Shown piece by piece: positions 20,797 through 29,759 of a stretch of DNA of 42,093 bases. The notes beneath the pieces were generated by a model. It had not been told where the DNA came from and did no database searches. It worked only from the letters and a program-made list of their open reading frames with translations. How positions within the stretch are numbered: the first letter of the stretch is position 1; every line of letters starts with the position of its first letter. Both the position numbers and the translations under genes were made by a program. The DNA is from a virus: positions 1 to 42,093 of the IMG/VR virus record IMGVR_UViG_3300043466_002089. One strand, given 5' to 3'.

Positions 20797-21567
20797 ATGT
20801 CACAAGCAAGAAATTATATAACAATAGATTCAGTAATCAATGATTACATTGATGAAAGTGAACAATCAGTCCACAAATACGCTAAATTATATAATATAGC
20901 AGTTAGGGGCATGGAAAAACTTGGCCTAGATTTTTTCTATAAAATTAGAACGGTTAAGATACCAATTGATACAACAAACTATACTGCCCAACTGCCTAAT
21001 GATTACATTAGCTATACTAAAATAGGCGTATTAAACTCAGTAGGGGAGATTATTCCTTTGAAGTTTAATAACAAAATGACTTATTATGCAGACCAGCAGC
21101 CAGATAGACTTGCTTTAACTCAAGATAATACATTGGCTACTTGGTATCAATCTGATATGCCTTTATGGTTTAATTATTGGGATGGATATGGTTTTCAAAA
21201 TATATACGGCTTACCAAGTGGTTCACCATTTGTAGGCTCATTTAATATAGACGATTCTAATGGAGTGGTTCTTTTAAACCAATATTTTTATTATTCTTAT
21301 TTGATGATAGAATATTTATCTAGTGGAAATCCAGATGAACCATTTAGAATACCTATTCAATTTAGAGAAGCATTATTATCATTTTTAGCTTGGAGAGATA
21401 TAGCATCTATGCCAAGTACAAGAAAGGGTAATTTAGGCGATAAAAGAGATAGAAAGCAAGAATTTTATAATCAAAGAAGAATTGCTAATGCTCAATTTAA
21501 GCCATTGTACTTAATGCAAGCTTACGAACAAAATTTAGACACACAAAGAATGACTGTAAAAGCTTAG
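20797..21567 (+). CDS. Tail-ring/tubular-A-like connector protein
   Basis: The 256-residue protein starts with SVINDYIDESEQSVHKYAKL, a helix, and continues with IRTVKIPIDTTNYTAQLPND, strand-rich and with the proline-turn pattern seen in tail tubular A-type proteins. The C-terminal third is basic and helical (GDKRDRKQEFYNQRRIANAQ). In podoviruses such proteins form the ring that joins portal to tail hub. It is placed between GroES and the giant tail protein, which fits. The family is not certain; the call is from pattern and position. Confidence 0.55.
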   Translation: MSQARNYITIDSVINDYIDESEQSVHKYAKLYNIAVRGMEKLGLDFFYKIRTVKIPIDTTNYTAQLPNDYISYTKIGVLNSVGEIIPLKFNNKMTYYADQQPDRLALTQDNTLATWYQSDMPLWFNYWDGYGFQNIYGLPSGSPFVGSFNIDDSNGVVLLNQYFYYSYLMIEYLSSGNPDEPFRIPIQFREALLSFLAWRDIASMPSTRKGNLGDKRDRKQEFYNQRRIANAQFKPLYLMQAYEQNLDTQRMTVKA

Positions 21568-21573
21568 AAATAG

Positions 21574-24500
21574 ATGCCAATTATAAATAACCCGTTTAAT
21601 GGTAAGTTAAATCTTGATGTTGCTCAATATAGAATTTCTAATGGAGATTATATTGATGCACTAAATATAACTAAAGATTCAGAAGGTGTTGGTAATGATT
21701 TGGTTGTTGCTAATATATTAGGCAATACTAATATTCCATATACTTTACCAGCGGGTGAAAATAAAGTAATTGGTTTTTATCCTGACAAAGTAAGAGATAG
21801 AGCTTATTATTTTCTTTGGAATAGTAATGGTTATAATAGCATCTTGTATTATAATGCTAGCACGCAAACTATTGTAAAAGTTTTAGAAAGCAAAACAGAC
21901 AGCGATGGTATAGATATTTTGTCTTTTAATCCATCTTATAAAGTTTTATCAGTTAATATATATTATAGAGATGTAGAAGGAGATATATTATTTTTTAATG
22001 ATGGGCTAAATCCACCTAGAAATATAAATATTTTAGCTAATTATGGTACTTCATGGAAAGCGGAATATCTTTTAGTGATAAAAGCTCCTCCAGTTATGCC
22101 GGCAAAAGTTACATACATAAATGATAATAATGTAACTGTAAATAATCTTCGTAATAAATTATTTCAATTTTGTTATAGATATGTCTATGATAATAATGAA
22201 AAGTCTGTATGGAGTACTAAAAGTATTGTGCCGTTACCTCAACAGCCTACATTACAATTAACAGAAGATACATTTAAAAATAATTCGGCTATATCAATAT
22301 CTGTTTCTACGGGTGGTATAAATGTTCAAAAGATAGAATTATCATTTAGAGAAACAACAAGCGGTTTCACTAGTGACTGGTATTTAATTACACAAATTGA
22401 TAAAACAATTGCTGGGATATTAGATAACGATATATATACATTTAATTTTTATAATGATAGTATTTATACTCTAATTGATGTTACAGATACTACTCAATTA
22501 CAAGACTGGGTTCCACAAAAAGCAAATGCGGCTGAATTAGCTAATGGCAATGTTTTATTATATTCAGGGATTACAGAAGGGTACGATAAAACCGATGTTA
22601 TTTTACAACCACAAACTACAAATGATAGTACAGGTTTTTTTGTAGATAATGCGGGGCTTTTATTTTTTGCTGCTTGTAATGGTCTTGATAGCGGTAGTGT
22701 TGGCACTGTTATGAAAGTTTATGTTTATGGGACAATTAGTGATATACCTCCGGTAACTAGCACAACAACAACAACAATACCTCCCGGCACAACAACAACA
22801 ACAACTATATCACCTGCTGTAAATTTTTACCTTGTAACAGCAAGAAGGAGATGTGATACTGGTGTTCAAAGGGCTATTAGGGCTTATGTTAATTTTACAA
22901 ATAATTCATATACCCCAATAGTTGGTAAGTGGTATAAAGATAACGCGTGCCCTACTTATTCTTATCAAATAAGTAGTGTTACGGTTTATAACAGTGTTGT
23001 AGGTGCTGCTACATTGCAAACTACTGATTATGCAACTGGAGATTTAGCTTGCGTTTGTTTAACTACAACGACCACAATAGCTGGTACAACCTCTACAACA
23101 ACTACAACAACAATTGCACCAAGCCAAGGATTGAATAATCCTGCTGGTATATATGTTATTAATGCACAAAGTGCTGCCGGTGCTGATATTGGTATATCAT
23201 ATACAGTAAATAGTGCAACATATTTGCCGGTAGCTACATTATTAAACGGTATTCGCTCTTCATTACTTGCTACAGGGTGGACATCTGTTACGATATTAAA
23301 TAACGTATTAACTGCAACATTTGCAAGCGGGTTCACTTTATTTTCTAGCGGAGTTAAATATCTTGCTCCAGCTGGAGTCCCAGATAATACATCTTTTGCA
23401 AATGCATCAAAATCAGGCTATCAATATGCAATTCAATATTTTGATGCGCAAGGGAGAACAATTGGAGCGCAAACTGATAAAGATAATAATGGCGCATTCA
23501 ATACGCCAGATGCAATCGATGGGATTAGGTTTTGCCAAACATATCTTAATATATACAATACTCCTCCATTAGAGGCTATGTATTATCAAGTTTTAAGGTC
23601 TAATAATACAACATATAATAAAAGATTATTTTGGATTAGTGAATCTACATTTACAAGTCCTCATGTAGATGATGATTTTGTAATACCAATAATTACACCT
23701 TCAGACCCATATGCTACTAGATTTGCGTATATAGATGTGAAAAATATACAAGAATATAATATAACAATTAGTTCTACACAAAATATAGTATCATATACAT
23801 TTACAGCTGGGGATAGAATAAGATTTTTAAGTAGATATAGTGTTACAGGACAAGAGATACCTGTTGTTAATCTTGATTGCGAAATACTTGGGGTAGTTTA
23901 TACCATCACCACAAACGATGGCGTGAAAGAAGGTAATTTTATTAAAATAAATTACCCGACAGAATTTATAAATGTTAACCCAACATTTCAATTTGATACA
24001 GAAGAATATTGGCACTATAAAATATTTATTTATAATTTAAGCGCAAGCACATCTGATAGTTTAAGAGTATTTTATGAATTTGGTAAATGTTTTGGAATAG
24101 GAAATCCCGGAACTACAAATGCTTATCATATTGGACTAGAACATACTCAAAGCGCAGAAGCTGGCCCAAATCATTATGCTACAATATCTGGCACAAATGG
24201 TGATTTATTTTATAGAAAAAGAAATGTACTATATAATAATCAATATAAGTTTTTAGGGGAAGGGCAAGATAGTGCAGCTGCATCAAGTAATGTACCATTA
24301 AAAATAAAATGTCAAAATGGTGGGGTTGATAATATAAGTTATTCTATACAAACTCAAGACTTTGATACAACAGTTGTTACAACATCGGATACTCAATTTT
24401 TTTATAATAAATCAAGCACTAATAGTATTACAATACAAGTAAGATGTGCTTTTGGAGCTAGCTCCTCCGCTGCTATAAACTTTAATGGTTTTGATGTATA

Positions 24501-27078
24501 TTTATTATATGCAACACCTTATGATTTAACTCCAAGAGGCACAAGAACAGCTTTAGTAAAGCTTGGCGAAACTGCATTTTTAACTGAATCGGCTACGCCT
24601 ATTAGTATTGATGAAAAAGTTGTTATTTTGCCATTAGCAAAAGTTTGGATAATAATAACAGGGGCAGCATTATTTAATGCTGGCGTTACAATATCTAGTT
24701 TTGATTTTAATTTTAGTGTAGTATTTAATAATATTATACCAATAATAGAACAAAGTTTTAGTGATAACTATAACTTAGTTACTAATAGTAATGGCAGACC
24801 GTCTATTATTGACGAAAATGCAGCTAAGAGATATTTTCCAACTTTAATTAGATTTGGGCAAGCGTATCAATTTAATACCAATATTAATGGTACTAATAGA
24901 TTTTTTTATGAAAACTTTGATGAATACGATAGAAGCTTTGGTGATGTAATAAGATTGCATGTTAGAGATAGATACCTAAAGGTTTACCAAAAGTTTAAAG
25001 TAGGTAATGTACCTATTTTAACACAAATAGTTAAGGATAGTGCCAATAATCCATTACAAGCAAATACCGATACCTTAATTAATAAGATTCAGTATTACGC
25101 TGGTGATTATGGCATTGGAGATGCAGCAACAAGTTTAGCATGGAATAACTTTGCTGATTACTTTGTAGACAATTATAGAGGTGTTGTTTGTAGATTAAGT
25201 CAAGATGGTATTACCCCAATAAGTATTATCAATAAGATGAATGCATTCTTTGTTGCTACACTTAGTTCTTATAGACAAGAATTGAATAATGGAATAGCCG
25301 AAACAGGAGTATATATGGGAAATCCATGTATTTATGGCGTATTTGATGCTTATACTAATAAGTACATAATTGCAATGGAAGAGATTAACAGATATGTTAC
25401 ATCTACTACCACAACAACTGCTGGTCCAACCACAACCACTACATCTACTACCACAACAACTGCTGGTCCGACCACAACCACCACAACAACTACTGGTCCG
25501 ACCACAACAACAACTAGCGGACCTACTACTACAACTACTACTACTATAGCTGCAACAACTACAACAACTACAACATTGCCTCCATTCCAAGGTTTAGTAT
25601 GTCTTAGTAGCGCAGGCGGTGGCCAAGAAGAAGCTTGTTATGCTTGTCCACAATCGTTTACAATGACAGGTGACCAACCTACGTTCTGTGATTCAACAAT
25701 ATTTACAGCTGATGAATGGTTCTATACAATAACAACGGGAGATTATTGGTTAAGTTATAATGGTTTTGTTGTAAGAGTATCACATACATCTGGTCAAGAT
25801 TTTGCAACAAAAATTAGTGCTGGGTGTCAAACTTGTCCAGCAAATATCAGTACAACCACAACAACTCCGCCTCCTATTTACGCATACTATGTTGCAACAA
25901 GATGTGATGACTCATTCTATCAACAATATTTTAGAACAACAGGTTCATATCCTCAAGGAGCATCAGTTAAATATCAAGGATATTGTTGGGAAATTCAAGA
26001 AGAACAAGGAACATCTGGATTCACTCCTGAAAGTAATCATATTGATTGTATAGAATGTAATGCAACTTTGCCTACTACTACAACAACTACAACAACTGCT
26101 GCACCTACAACAACAACTACAACAAATGCTCCGTTTACGGCATGTATGAGTGATTTTAGTGACCAGAGTGCATGTAATTGTGATGGTTTAAGTTATGGTA
26201 CTTGGACATTCAATGGTAGTGGTTCTACTATATGTACATCTACAACAATTAGCTCAACTGGTATTCTAAATGAGATTGAAAACAATGGTTTTTTCTGGAT
26301 AGCTAGTGGTAGTATTGTAAGATATTATCAAAAAAATGGAACTACAAGCTCAGCAACAGCACAAGCTGCTTGTTATGCTTGCCCGACTACCACAACTACC
26401 ACAACCACAACAACTACAACAGCAGCACCTACTACAACCACAACAACTGCTGCGCCAACAACCACAACAACAACAGCTGCGGCACCTATTTTTGTATATT
26501 ATGTTGCAACAAGATGTGATAACCCAATACAACAACAATATTTTCAAACAACAGGTTCATATGCTATAGGAGAATCAGTTAGATACAATGGTTTTTGTTG
26601 GGAAATTCAAGCCTTAACAGGAACATCTGGAGTAACCCCTGATTTTAATTATATTAATTGTGCAGCTTGTTATGTAGCAAATCCTACAACTACTACTACA
26701 ACAACTGTTGCGCCAACAACTACAACTACAACAGCTTCTTCTCTTGTAAACGTAGTAGTTAGTTCTTTCTCCTCAATAGATGTATCTTTTATAGATATAA
26801 CAGTAAATTCGGTAATGATAACATATGTATCAGGAGATAACCTTCCTGTTGATGCAGGAGAACAAGGTACATTCCAAACTACACAAACTGGAACACAGAC
26901 TGTAACTGTTTACTACACATCTAGTACATCTGGTCAAAATATTACTTTAACCGATAGTAATGGTGGTGGACAATGTCAAGATACAAGTCCGGGAAGTAAC
27001 ACTATGATATTTAATTCTGTAGCAGTTAATGCAAGTGGTAATGTATCTATAACAGCAAGTAATGGAACTTGTTCTTAA
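21574..27078 (+). CDS. Giant modular tail protein with poly-Thr linkers
   Basis: The 1834-residue protein begins like the large stabilisation or tail-tubular-B-like proteins of Bacteroidota podoviruses (NPFNGKLNLDVAQYRISNGD, then VIGFYPDKVRDRAYYFLWNS). Seven threonine-rich linkers interrupt it: about 22756-22815, 23065-23118, 25399-25575, 25849-25872, 26071-26133, 26389-26487 and 26683-26739. Cysteine-containing modules lie between them. The last four alternate as B1 (25579-25848), A1 (25873-26067), B2 (26134-26388) and A2 (26488-26676), and a final domain (26740-27078) also contains Cys. The N-terminal 1270 residues probably form the tail hub, and the linker-module tail may project outward as a receptor-binding or adhesive arm. 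The role is inferred. Confidence 0.72.
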   Translation: MPIINNPFNGKLNLDVAQYRISNGDYIDALNITKDSEGVGNDLVVANILGNTNIPYTLPAGENKVIGFYPDKVRDRAYYFLWNSNGYNSILYYNASTQTIVKVLESKTDSDGIDILSFNPSYKVLSVNIYYRDVEGDILFFNDGLNPPRNINILANYGTSWKAEYLLVIKAPPVMPAKVTYINDNNVTVNNLRNKLFQFCYRYVYDNNEKSVWSTKSIVPLPQQPTLQLTEDTFKNNSAISISVSTGGINVQKIELSFRETTSGFTSDWYLITQIDKTIAGILDNDIYTFNFYNDSIYTLIDVTDTTQLQDWVPQKANAAELANGNVLLYSGITEGYDKTDVILQPQTTNDSTGFFVDNAGLLFFAACNGLDSGSVGTVMKVYVYGTISDIPPVTSTTTTTIPPGTTTTTTISPAVNFYLVTARRRCDTGVQRAIRAYVNFTNNSYTPIVGKWYKDNACPTYSYQISSVTVYNSVVGAATLQTTDYATGDLACVCLTTTTTIAGTTSTTTTTTIAPSQGLNNPAGIYVINAQSAAGADIGISYTVNSATYLPVATLLNGIRSSLLATGWTSVTILNNVLTATFASGFTLFSSGVKYLAPAGVPDNTSFANASKSGYQYAIQYFDAQGRTIGAQTDKDNNGAFNTPDAIDGIRFCQTYLNIYNTPPLEAMYYQVLRSNNTTYNKRLFWISESTFTSPHVDDDFVIPIITPSDPYATRFAYIDVKNIQEYNITISSTQNIVSYTFTAGDRIRFLSRYSVTGQEIPVVNLDCEILGVVYTITTNDGVKEGNFIKINYPTEFINVNPTFQFDTEEYWHYKIFIYNLSASTSDSLRVFYEFGKCFGIGNPGTTNAYHIGLEHTQSAEAGPNHYATISGTNGDLFYRKRNVLYNNQYKFLGEGQDSAAASSNVPLKIKCQNGGVDNISYSIQTQDFDTTVVTTSDTQFFYNKSSTNSITIQVRCAFGASSSAAINFNGFDVYLLYATPYDLTPRGTRTALVKLGETAFLTESATPISIDEKVVILPLAKVWIIITGAALFNAGVTISSFDFNFSVVFNNIIPIIEQSFSDNYNLVTNSNGRPSIIDENAAKRYFPTLIRFGQAYQFNTNINGTNRFFYENFDEYDRSFGDVIRLHVRDRYLKVYQKFKVGNVPILTQIVKDSANNPLQANTDTLINKIQYYAGDYGIGDAATSLAWNNFADYFVDNYRGVVCRLSQDGITPISIINKMNAFFVATLSSYRQELNNGIAETGVYMGNPCIYGVFDAYTNKYIIAMEEINRYVTSTTTTTAGPTTTTTSTTTTTAGPTTTTTTTTGPTTTTTSGPTTTTTTTIAATTTTTTTLPPFQGLVCLSSAGGGQEEACYACPQSFTMTGDQPTFCDSTIFTADEWFYTITTGDYWLSYNGFVVRVSHTSGQDFATKISAGCQTCPANISTTTTTPPPIYAYYVATRCDDSFYQQYFRTTGSYPQGASVKYQGYCWEIQEEQGTSGFTPESNHIDCIECNATLPTTTTTTTTAAPTTTTTTNAPFTACMSDFSDQSACNCDGLSYGTWTFNGSGSTICTSTTISSTGILNEIENNGFFWIASGSIVRYYQKNGTTSSATAQAACYACPTTTTTTTTTTTTAAPTTTTTTAAPTTTTTTAAAPIFVYYVATRCDNPIQQQYFQTTGSYAIGESVRYNGFCWEIQALTGTSGVTPDFNYINCAACYVANPTTTTTTTVAPTTTTTTASSLVNVVVSSFSSIDVSFIDITVNSVMITYVSGDNLPVDAGEQGTFQTTQTGTQTVTVYYTSSTSGQNITLTDSNGGGQCQDTSPGSNTMIFNSVAVNASGNVSITASNGTCS
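25399..25575 (+). repeat. Longest threonine-codon repeat tract
   Basis: About 59 codons are almost all ACA, ACC or ACT, broken by AGP, GP, SGP and IAA units. Synonymous variation between copies shows that the amino-acid pattern, not the exact DNA, is conserved. The near-repeated DNA could still favour slippage or recombination between linkers. Confidence 0.8.
25873..26676 (+). repeat. Duplicated cysteine modules A1 and A2
   Basis: A1 (25873-26067) and A2 (26488-26676) encode the same scheme: YYVATRCD, QQYF, TTGSY, Y-x-G-(Y/F)-CWEIQ, GTSG-x-TP, then a final Cys-x-x-Cys. The DNA around TATGTTGCAACAAGATGTGA is identical in both, and further stretches match, which indicates a recent duplication. 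B2 lies between them. Confidence 0.8.
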
Positions 27079-27093
27079 ATTAAAAAATAAAAA

Positions 27094-27642
27094 ATGGCAG
27101 CATATTTTCATCAAGACCCATATACCATAGCCTTTGACGAGGTAGGGAACTCATTTGAGTCTTTTTATTCATATAAACCAGAGATGATGGGGGAGCTAAA
27201 TACTACTCTATTTTCGTTTAAAAATGGTGGAATTTGGAGGCATACCAATAGCACAAACTATTGTAACTTTTATGGCACACAATATAACGCCTCAATAACC
27301 ACTGTATTCAACACAGCCTCAATAGATAAAAAGACTTGGATTTCCGTTATGGAAACGGGTAATACTATATGGGCATGTCCAGTAATAACCACCCAAATGA
27401 ATACAAGTGGGGTTAGTACAAGCCAAACAAGCTTGCTTTTAGAGTCTGATTTCGCAACTTTGGAAGCTGAGTATCAAGCATCATTTTTAAGGGATTCTAG
27501 CAGTCCCGGAGGCCTTGTAGAAGGGGATAGCTTGAAGGGTGGTTACATGGTCATAAAATTTGAGAAAACAAGTGCCAATTCTTTCGTATATTTGAACAGC
27601 GCAACGACTAAATATATTAATTCACCATTGAATAATAGATAA
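27094..27642 (+). CDS. Tail protein; probable separated C-terminal piece of tail hub
   Basis: The 182-residue protein includes DPYTIAFDEVGNSFESFYSY, KPEMMGELNTTLFSFKNGGI and WRHTN. As far as I recall, the phrase 'SFYSYKPE...FSFKNG..W.H' occurs near the end of large tail stabilisation proteins in Bacteroidota podoviruses. Here it is a separate gene just after the giant tail protein, so the ancestral protein may have been divided when the module-linker region was inserted. The start ATG has an A-rich leader (AAATTAAAAAATAAAAA). Cys, Trp and aromatic residues support a folded beta domain. The split-gene view is inference. Confidence 0.55.
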   Translation: MAAYFHQDPYTIAFDEVGNSFESFYSYKPEMMGELNTTLFSFKNGGIWRHTNSTNYCNFYGTQYNASITTVFNTASIDKKTWISVMETGNTIWACPVITTQMNTSGVSTSQTSLLLESDFATLEAEYQASFLRDSSSPGGLVEGDSLKGGYMVIKFEKTSANSFVYLNSATTKYINSPLNNR

Positions 27643-27653
27643 AAAATAATTAT

Positions 27654-28445
27654 ATGTTACCATTATTAGTACCAGCATTAGCGCAAGCAGGAATAGGCGT
27701 ACTTCAAGCTGCTACAAGCGGCGCGGGGAAGGCTCAAAGAGATTTTGAAAACTTTTCTAAAAAAAGACCTGTAGCAGCAGAAAGTAAATCTTTAAATGAT
27801 TATTATCAAAGAAGTCTTAACGAAGTAAATCAAAACCCATATCAATCTGCTCAATATTTAATATCCAAGCAAGAAGCTGATAGAAGATTAGCATCAGGTA
27901 TAGGAGCAATGCAAGGAAGAGGAGGCGCCTTAAATGCTATATCTAAATTAGATTTAATGAGAACGGATGCTCAAAATCAAGCAATTAGAAATGCCGAAAG
28001 TTACAGAGGTCAAAATTTGAATAGATTAGGACAAGCAACTCAAATGAAAACAGCTCAAGATAGATATCTTTATGATGTCAATCAAGCTACTCCATTTAAT
28101 ACAATGTTAGGTATAAAACAAATGAAATCGGCAGCGGCAAATGAAAGATTAAATGCAGGATTAAGCATGATAGGCGGTGCGGCAAGTAATTATGCTATGG
28201 GGTCTATGTTTGGCAATAATACAGCAGCAACTAAAACAACTCCTGATGTTCCTAATTTAACTTCGTATAATACTCCTGTTAATTCTGGGTGGGGAGCTAA
28301 TAATCAATATGGTTTATATAATTCAAACCCAAATACATTCACAAGCGCTAATCCATCAGCTTTTGGAACTGCAACAAGTATGTTTAATAAGAATCCATTA
28401 GCAGGAAGATATTCAGCTACTAAGGCATTTAAACCATTCGGATAA
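27654..28445 (+). CDS. Probable internal virion (ejection) protein
   Basis: The 263-residue protein starts with a hydrophobic Ala/Leu-rich helix (LLVPALAQAGIGVLQAATSG), followed by long polar helices rich in Gln, Asn and Arg (SLNDYYQRSLNEVNQNPYQS) and a Gly/Ala segment AGLSMIGGAASNYAMGSMFG that could insert into a membrane. The C-terminal 70 residues are Asn/Thr/Gly-rich and probably disordered. This architecture is that of short-tailed phage internal proteins that leave the head with the DNA and help form a channel. It lies first in the run of internal-protein genes. Function is inferred from composition and order. Confidence 0.55.
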   Translation: MLPLLVPALAQAGIGVLQAATSGAGKAQRDFENFSKKRPVAAESKSLNDYYQRSLNEVNQNPYQSAQYLISKQEADRRLASGIGAMQGRGGALNAISKLDLMRTDAQNQAIRNAESYRGQNLNRLGQATQMKTAQDRYLYDVNQATPFNTMLGIKQMKSAAANERLNAGLSMIGGAASNYAMGSMFGNNTAATKTTPDVPNLTSYNTPVNSGWGANNQYGLYNSNPNTFTSANPSAFGTATSMFNKNPLAGRYSATKAFKPFG

Positions 28446-28457
28446 AAAAAATAAAAA

Positions 28458-29744
28458 ATGGCAGCAACAGGATTATTAGGAATTAACCCATACCAAAAGG
28501 GATTAAATTTAGATATAACATCTAAGCCAACAAATTTAGCTATTCAACTTGAACAAAAAGAAGCAGCTAAAAGAGATGCTTTAGATAAGTATTTCATGGA
28601 TTATGAGAAGACTTTAAGTCAAAATGGAATGCGTCCTCAAGACCAAAATTTATTTTTAAGTAAATTAGCGGAAGCTAAACAATATTATTTTAAAGATAGA
28701 GATAAAATATTAAATCCTTCTAAATATGGCGCAGAAGCACAATCAAACTATAGTAATTTATTAAGAGAGGCGCAAGGCTTAATAGGAGAGTCTAAAGCTC
28801 AATTGGAAGAAGACAAATTGGTAGCCCGTAATATTTATAATGCCACTCAACAGGGTAAAACAATACATGAAGGATTGATACCAATGATAGATGCTTCTCA
28901 TCTTAATATAAGAGACCCAAGATTTAAAAGAGTTGACGCTTATTCTTTACAATTTGATGATCCATTTAATTTAGATAAATTTCAAAAGACTGTATTTTAT
29001 GGGGCTGAACCAAATAAAATAGATGTTGGAACTAGAACTAATAAAGCCGGTCAAATAATAAATATATATAGAAATGAATTTGATAATAAAAGCTTAAATC
29101 AATTCGCAAATAAAGCAAAAGCATTATACAGAACAGACCCAACTGTAGCAAGAGAAACAAATAAATTAATTCAATCAGGGGAGTACAAAGACCTTGATCA
29201 ATATTTTAAATTAATAAACCCAAAGAAAAGTATAGAAGATGCCGAAGCTGGAGATATAGCAGCCGCATTTGCTTTGAGTTTAAAACAAATTGGTAAAACT
29301 ACCGAATCGCAACCTGTATTTAGACCTGTTGGCCCAAGAGAGGATGCATCTGGAGAAGATAATCCATTGCATCCAAGTAGCTTGATTGAAGAAATTAGAG
29401 GCGGTAATACAAATTATTTAGCTGGCGGTATAGATACTAAAAATCCAAATTTAATAGATGTAACAAATCAATTTGGTGGATATAATTTATATAAAACTAA
29501 TACTAAAGAAGGTGTTGTATTAGCACCTGCAACTAATGTTGTTTATGATAAAGCAAACGATAGATTTTATGTAAAATCTCCGTCAAAATTCCAAGAGCCA
29601 GAATATTTAACACCGCAAGCTTTCAAAACAAAAATTATTGTAAGTAATCCAGATATATCATCTAAAGTAAAAGGGTGGGGTAAGCCAATTAAAGATAAAC
29701 AAGTAGGTTTTAAATTGCCAGATGGCAAAAAATTTAATGGTTAA
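28458..29744 (+). CDS. Probable internal virion protein
   Basis: The 428-residue protein begins MAATGLLGINPYQKGLNLDI and is mostly helical and charged up to residue 150, with many Lys and Gln residues (EKTLSQNGMRPQDQNLFLSK). A mixed region containing GNTNYLAGGIDTKNPNLIDV follows, then a basic C-terminus. There are no membrane segments or enzyme motifs. The gene belongs to the late run between the tail and the two giant genes, starts 12 bases after the previous stop and has an A-rich leader. It probably is ejected or packaged with DNA; this is inference. Confidence 0.5.
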   Translation: MAATGLLGINPYQKGLNLDITSKPTNLAIQLEQKEAAKRDALDKYFMDYEKTLSQNGMRPQDQNLFLSKLAEAKQYYFKDRDKILNPSKYGAEAQSNYSNLLREAQGLIGESKAQLEEDKLVARNIYNATQQGKTIHEGLIPMIDASHLNIRDPRFKRVDAYSLQFDDPFNLDKFQKTVFYGAEPNKIDVGTRTNKAGQIINIYRNEFDNKSLNQFANKAKALYRTDPTVARETNKLIQSGEYKDLDQYFKLINPKKSIEDAEAGDIAAAFALSLKQIGKTTESQPVFRPVGPREDASGEDNPLHPSSLIEEIRGGNTNYLAGGIDTKNPNLIDVTNQFGGYNLYKTNTKEGVVLAPATNVVYDKANDRFYVKSPSKFQEPEYLTPQAFKTKIIVSNPDISSKVKGWGKPIKDKQVGFKLPDGKKFNG

Positions 29745-29759
29745 TTAAAAAATATTATA

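Noticed and set aside
25195-25590. Cys/Ser-rich antisense frame opposite the poly-Thr linker
   Set aside because: It mirrors the threonine codon repeats and has no start signals or independent support.
25399-26740. Diversity-generating retroelement with variable modules
   Set aside because: No reverse transcriptase gene or template repeat was seen in the window. Module differences are spread over all bases, not concentrated at adenines.
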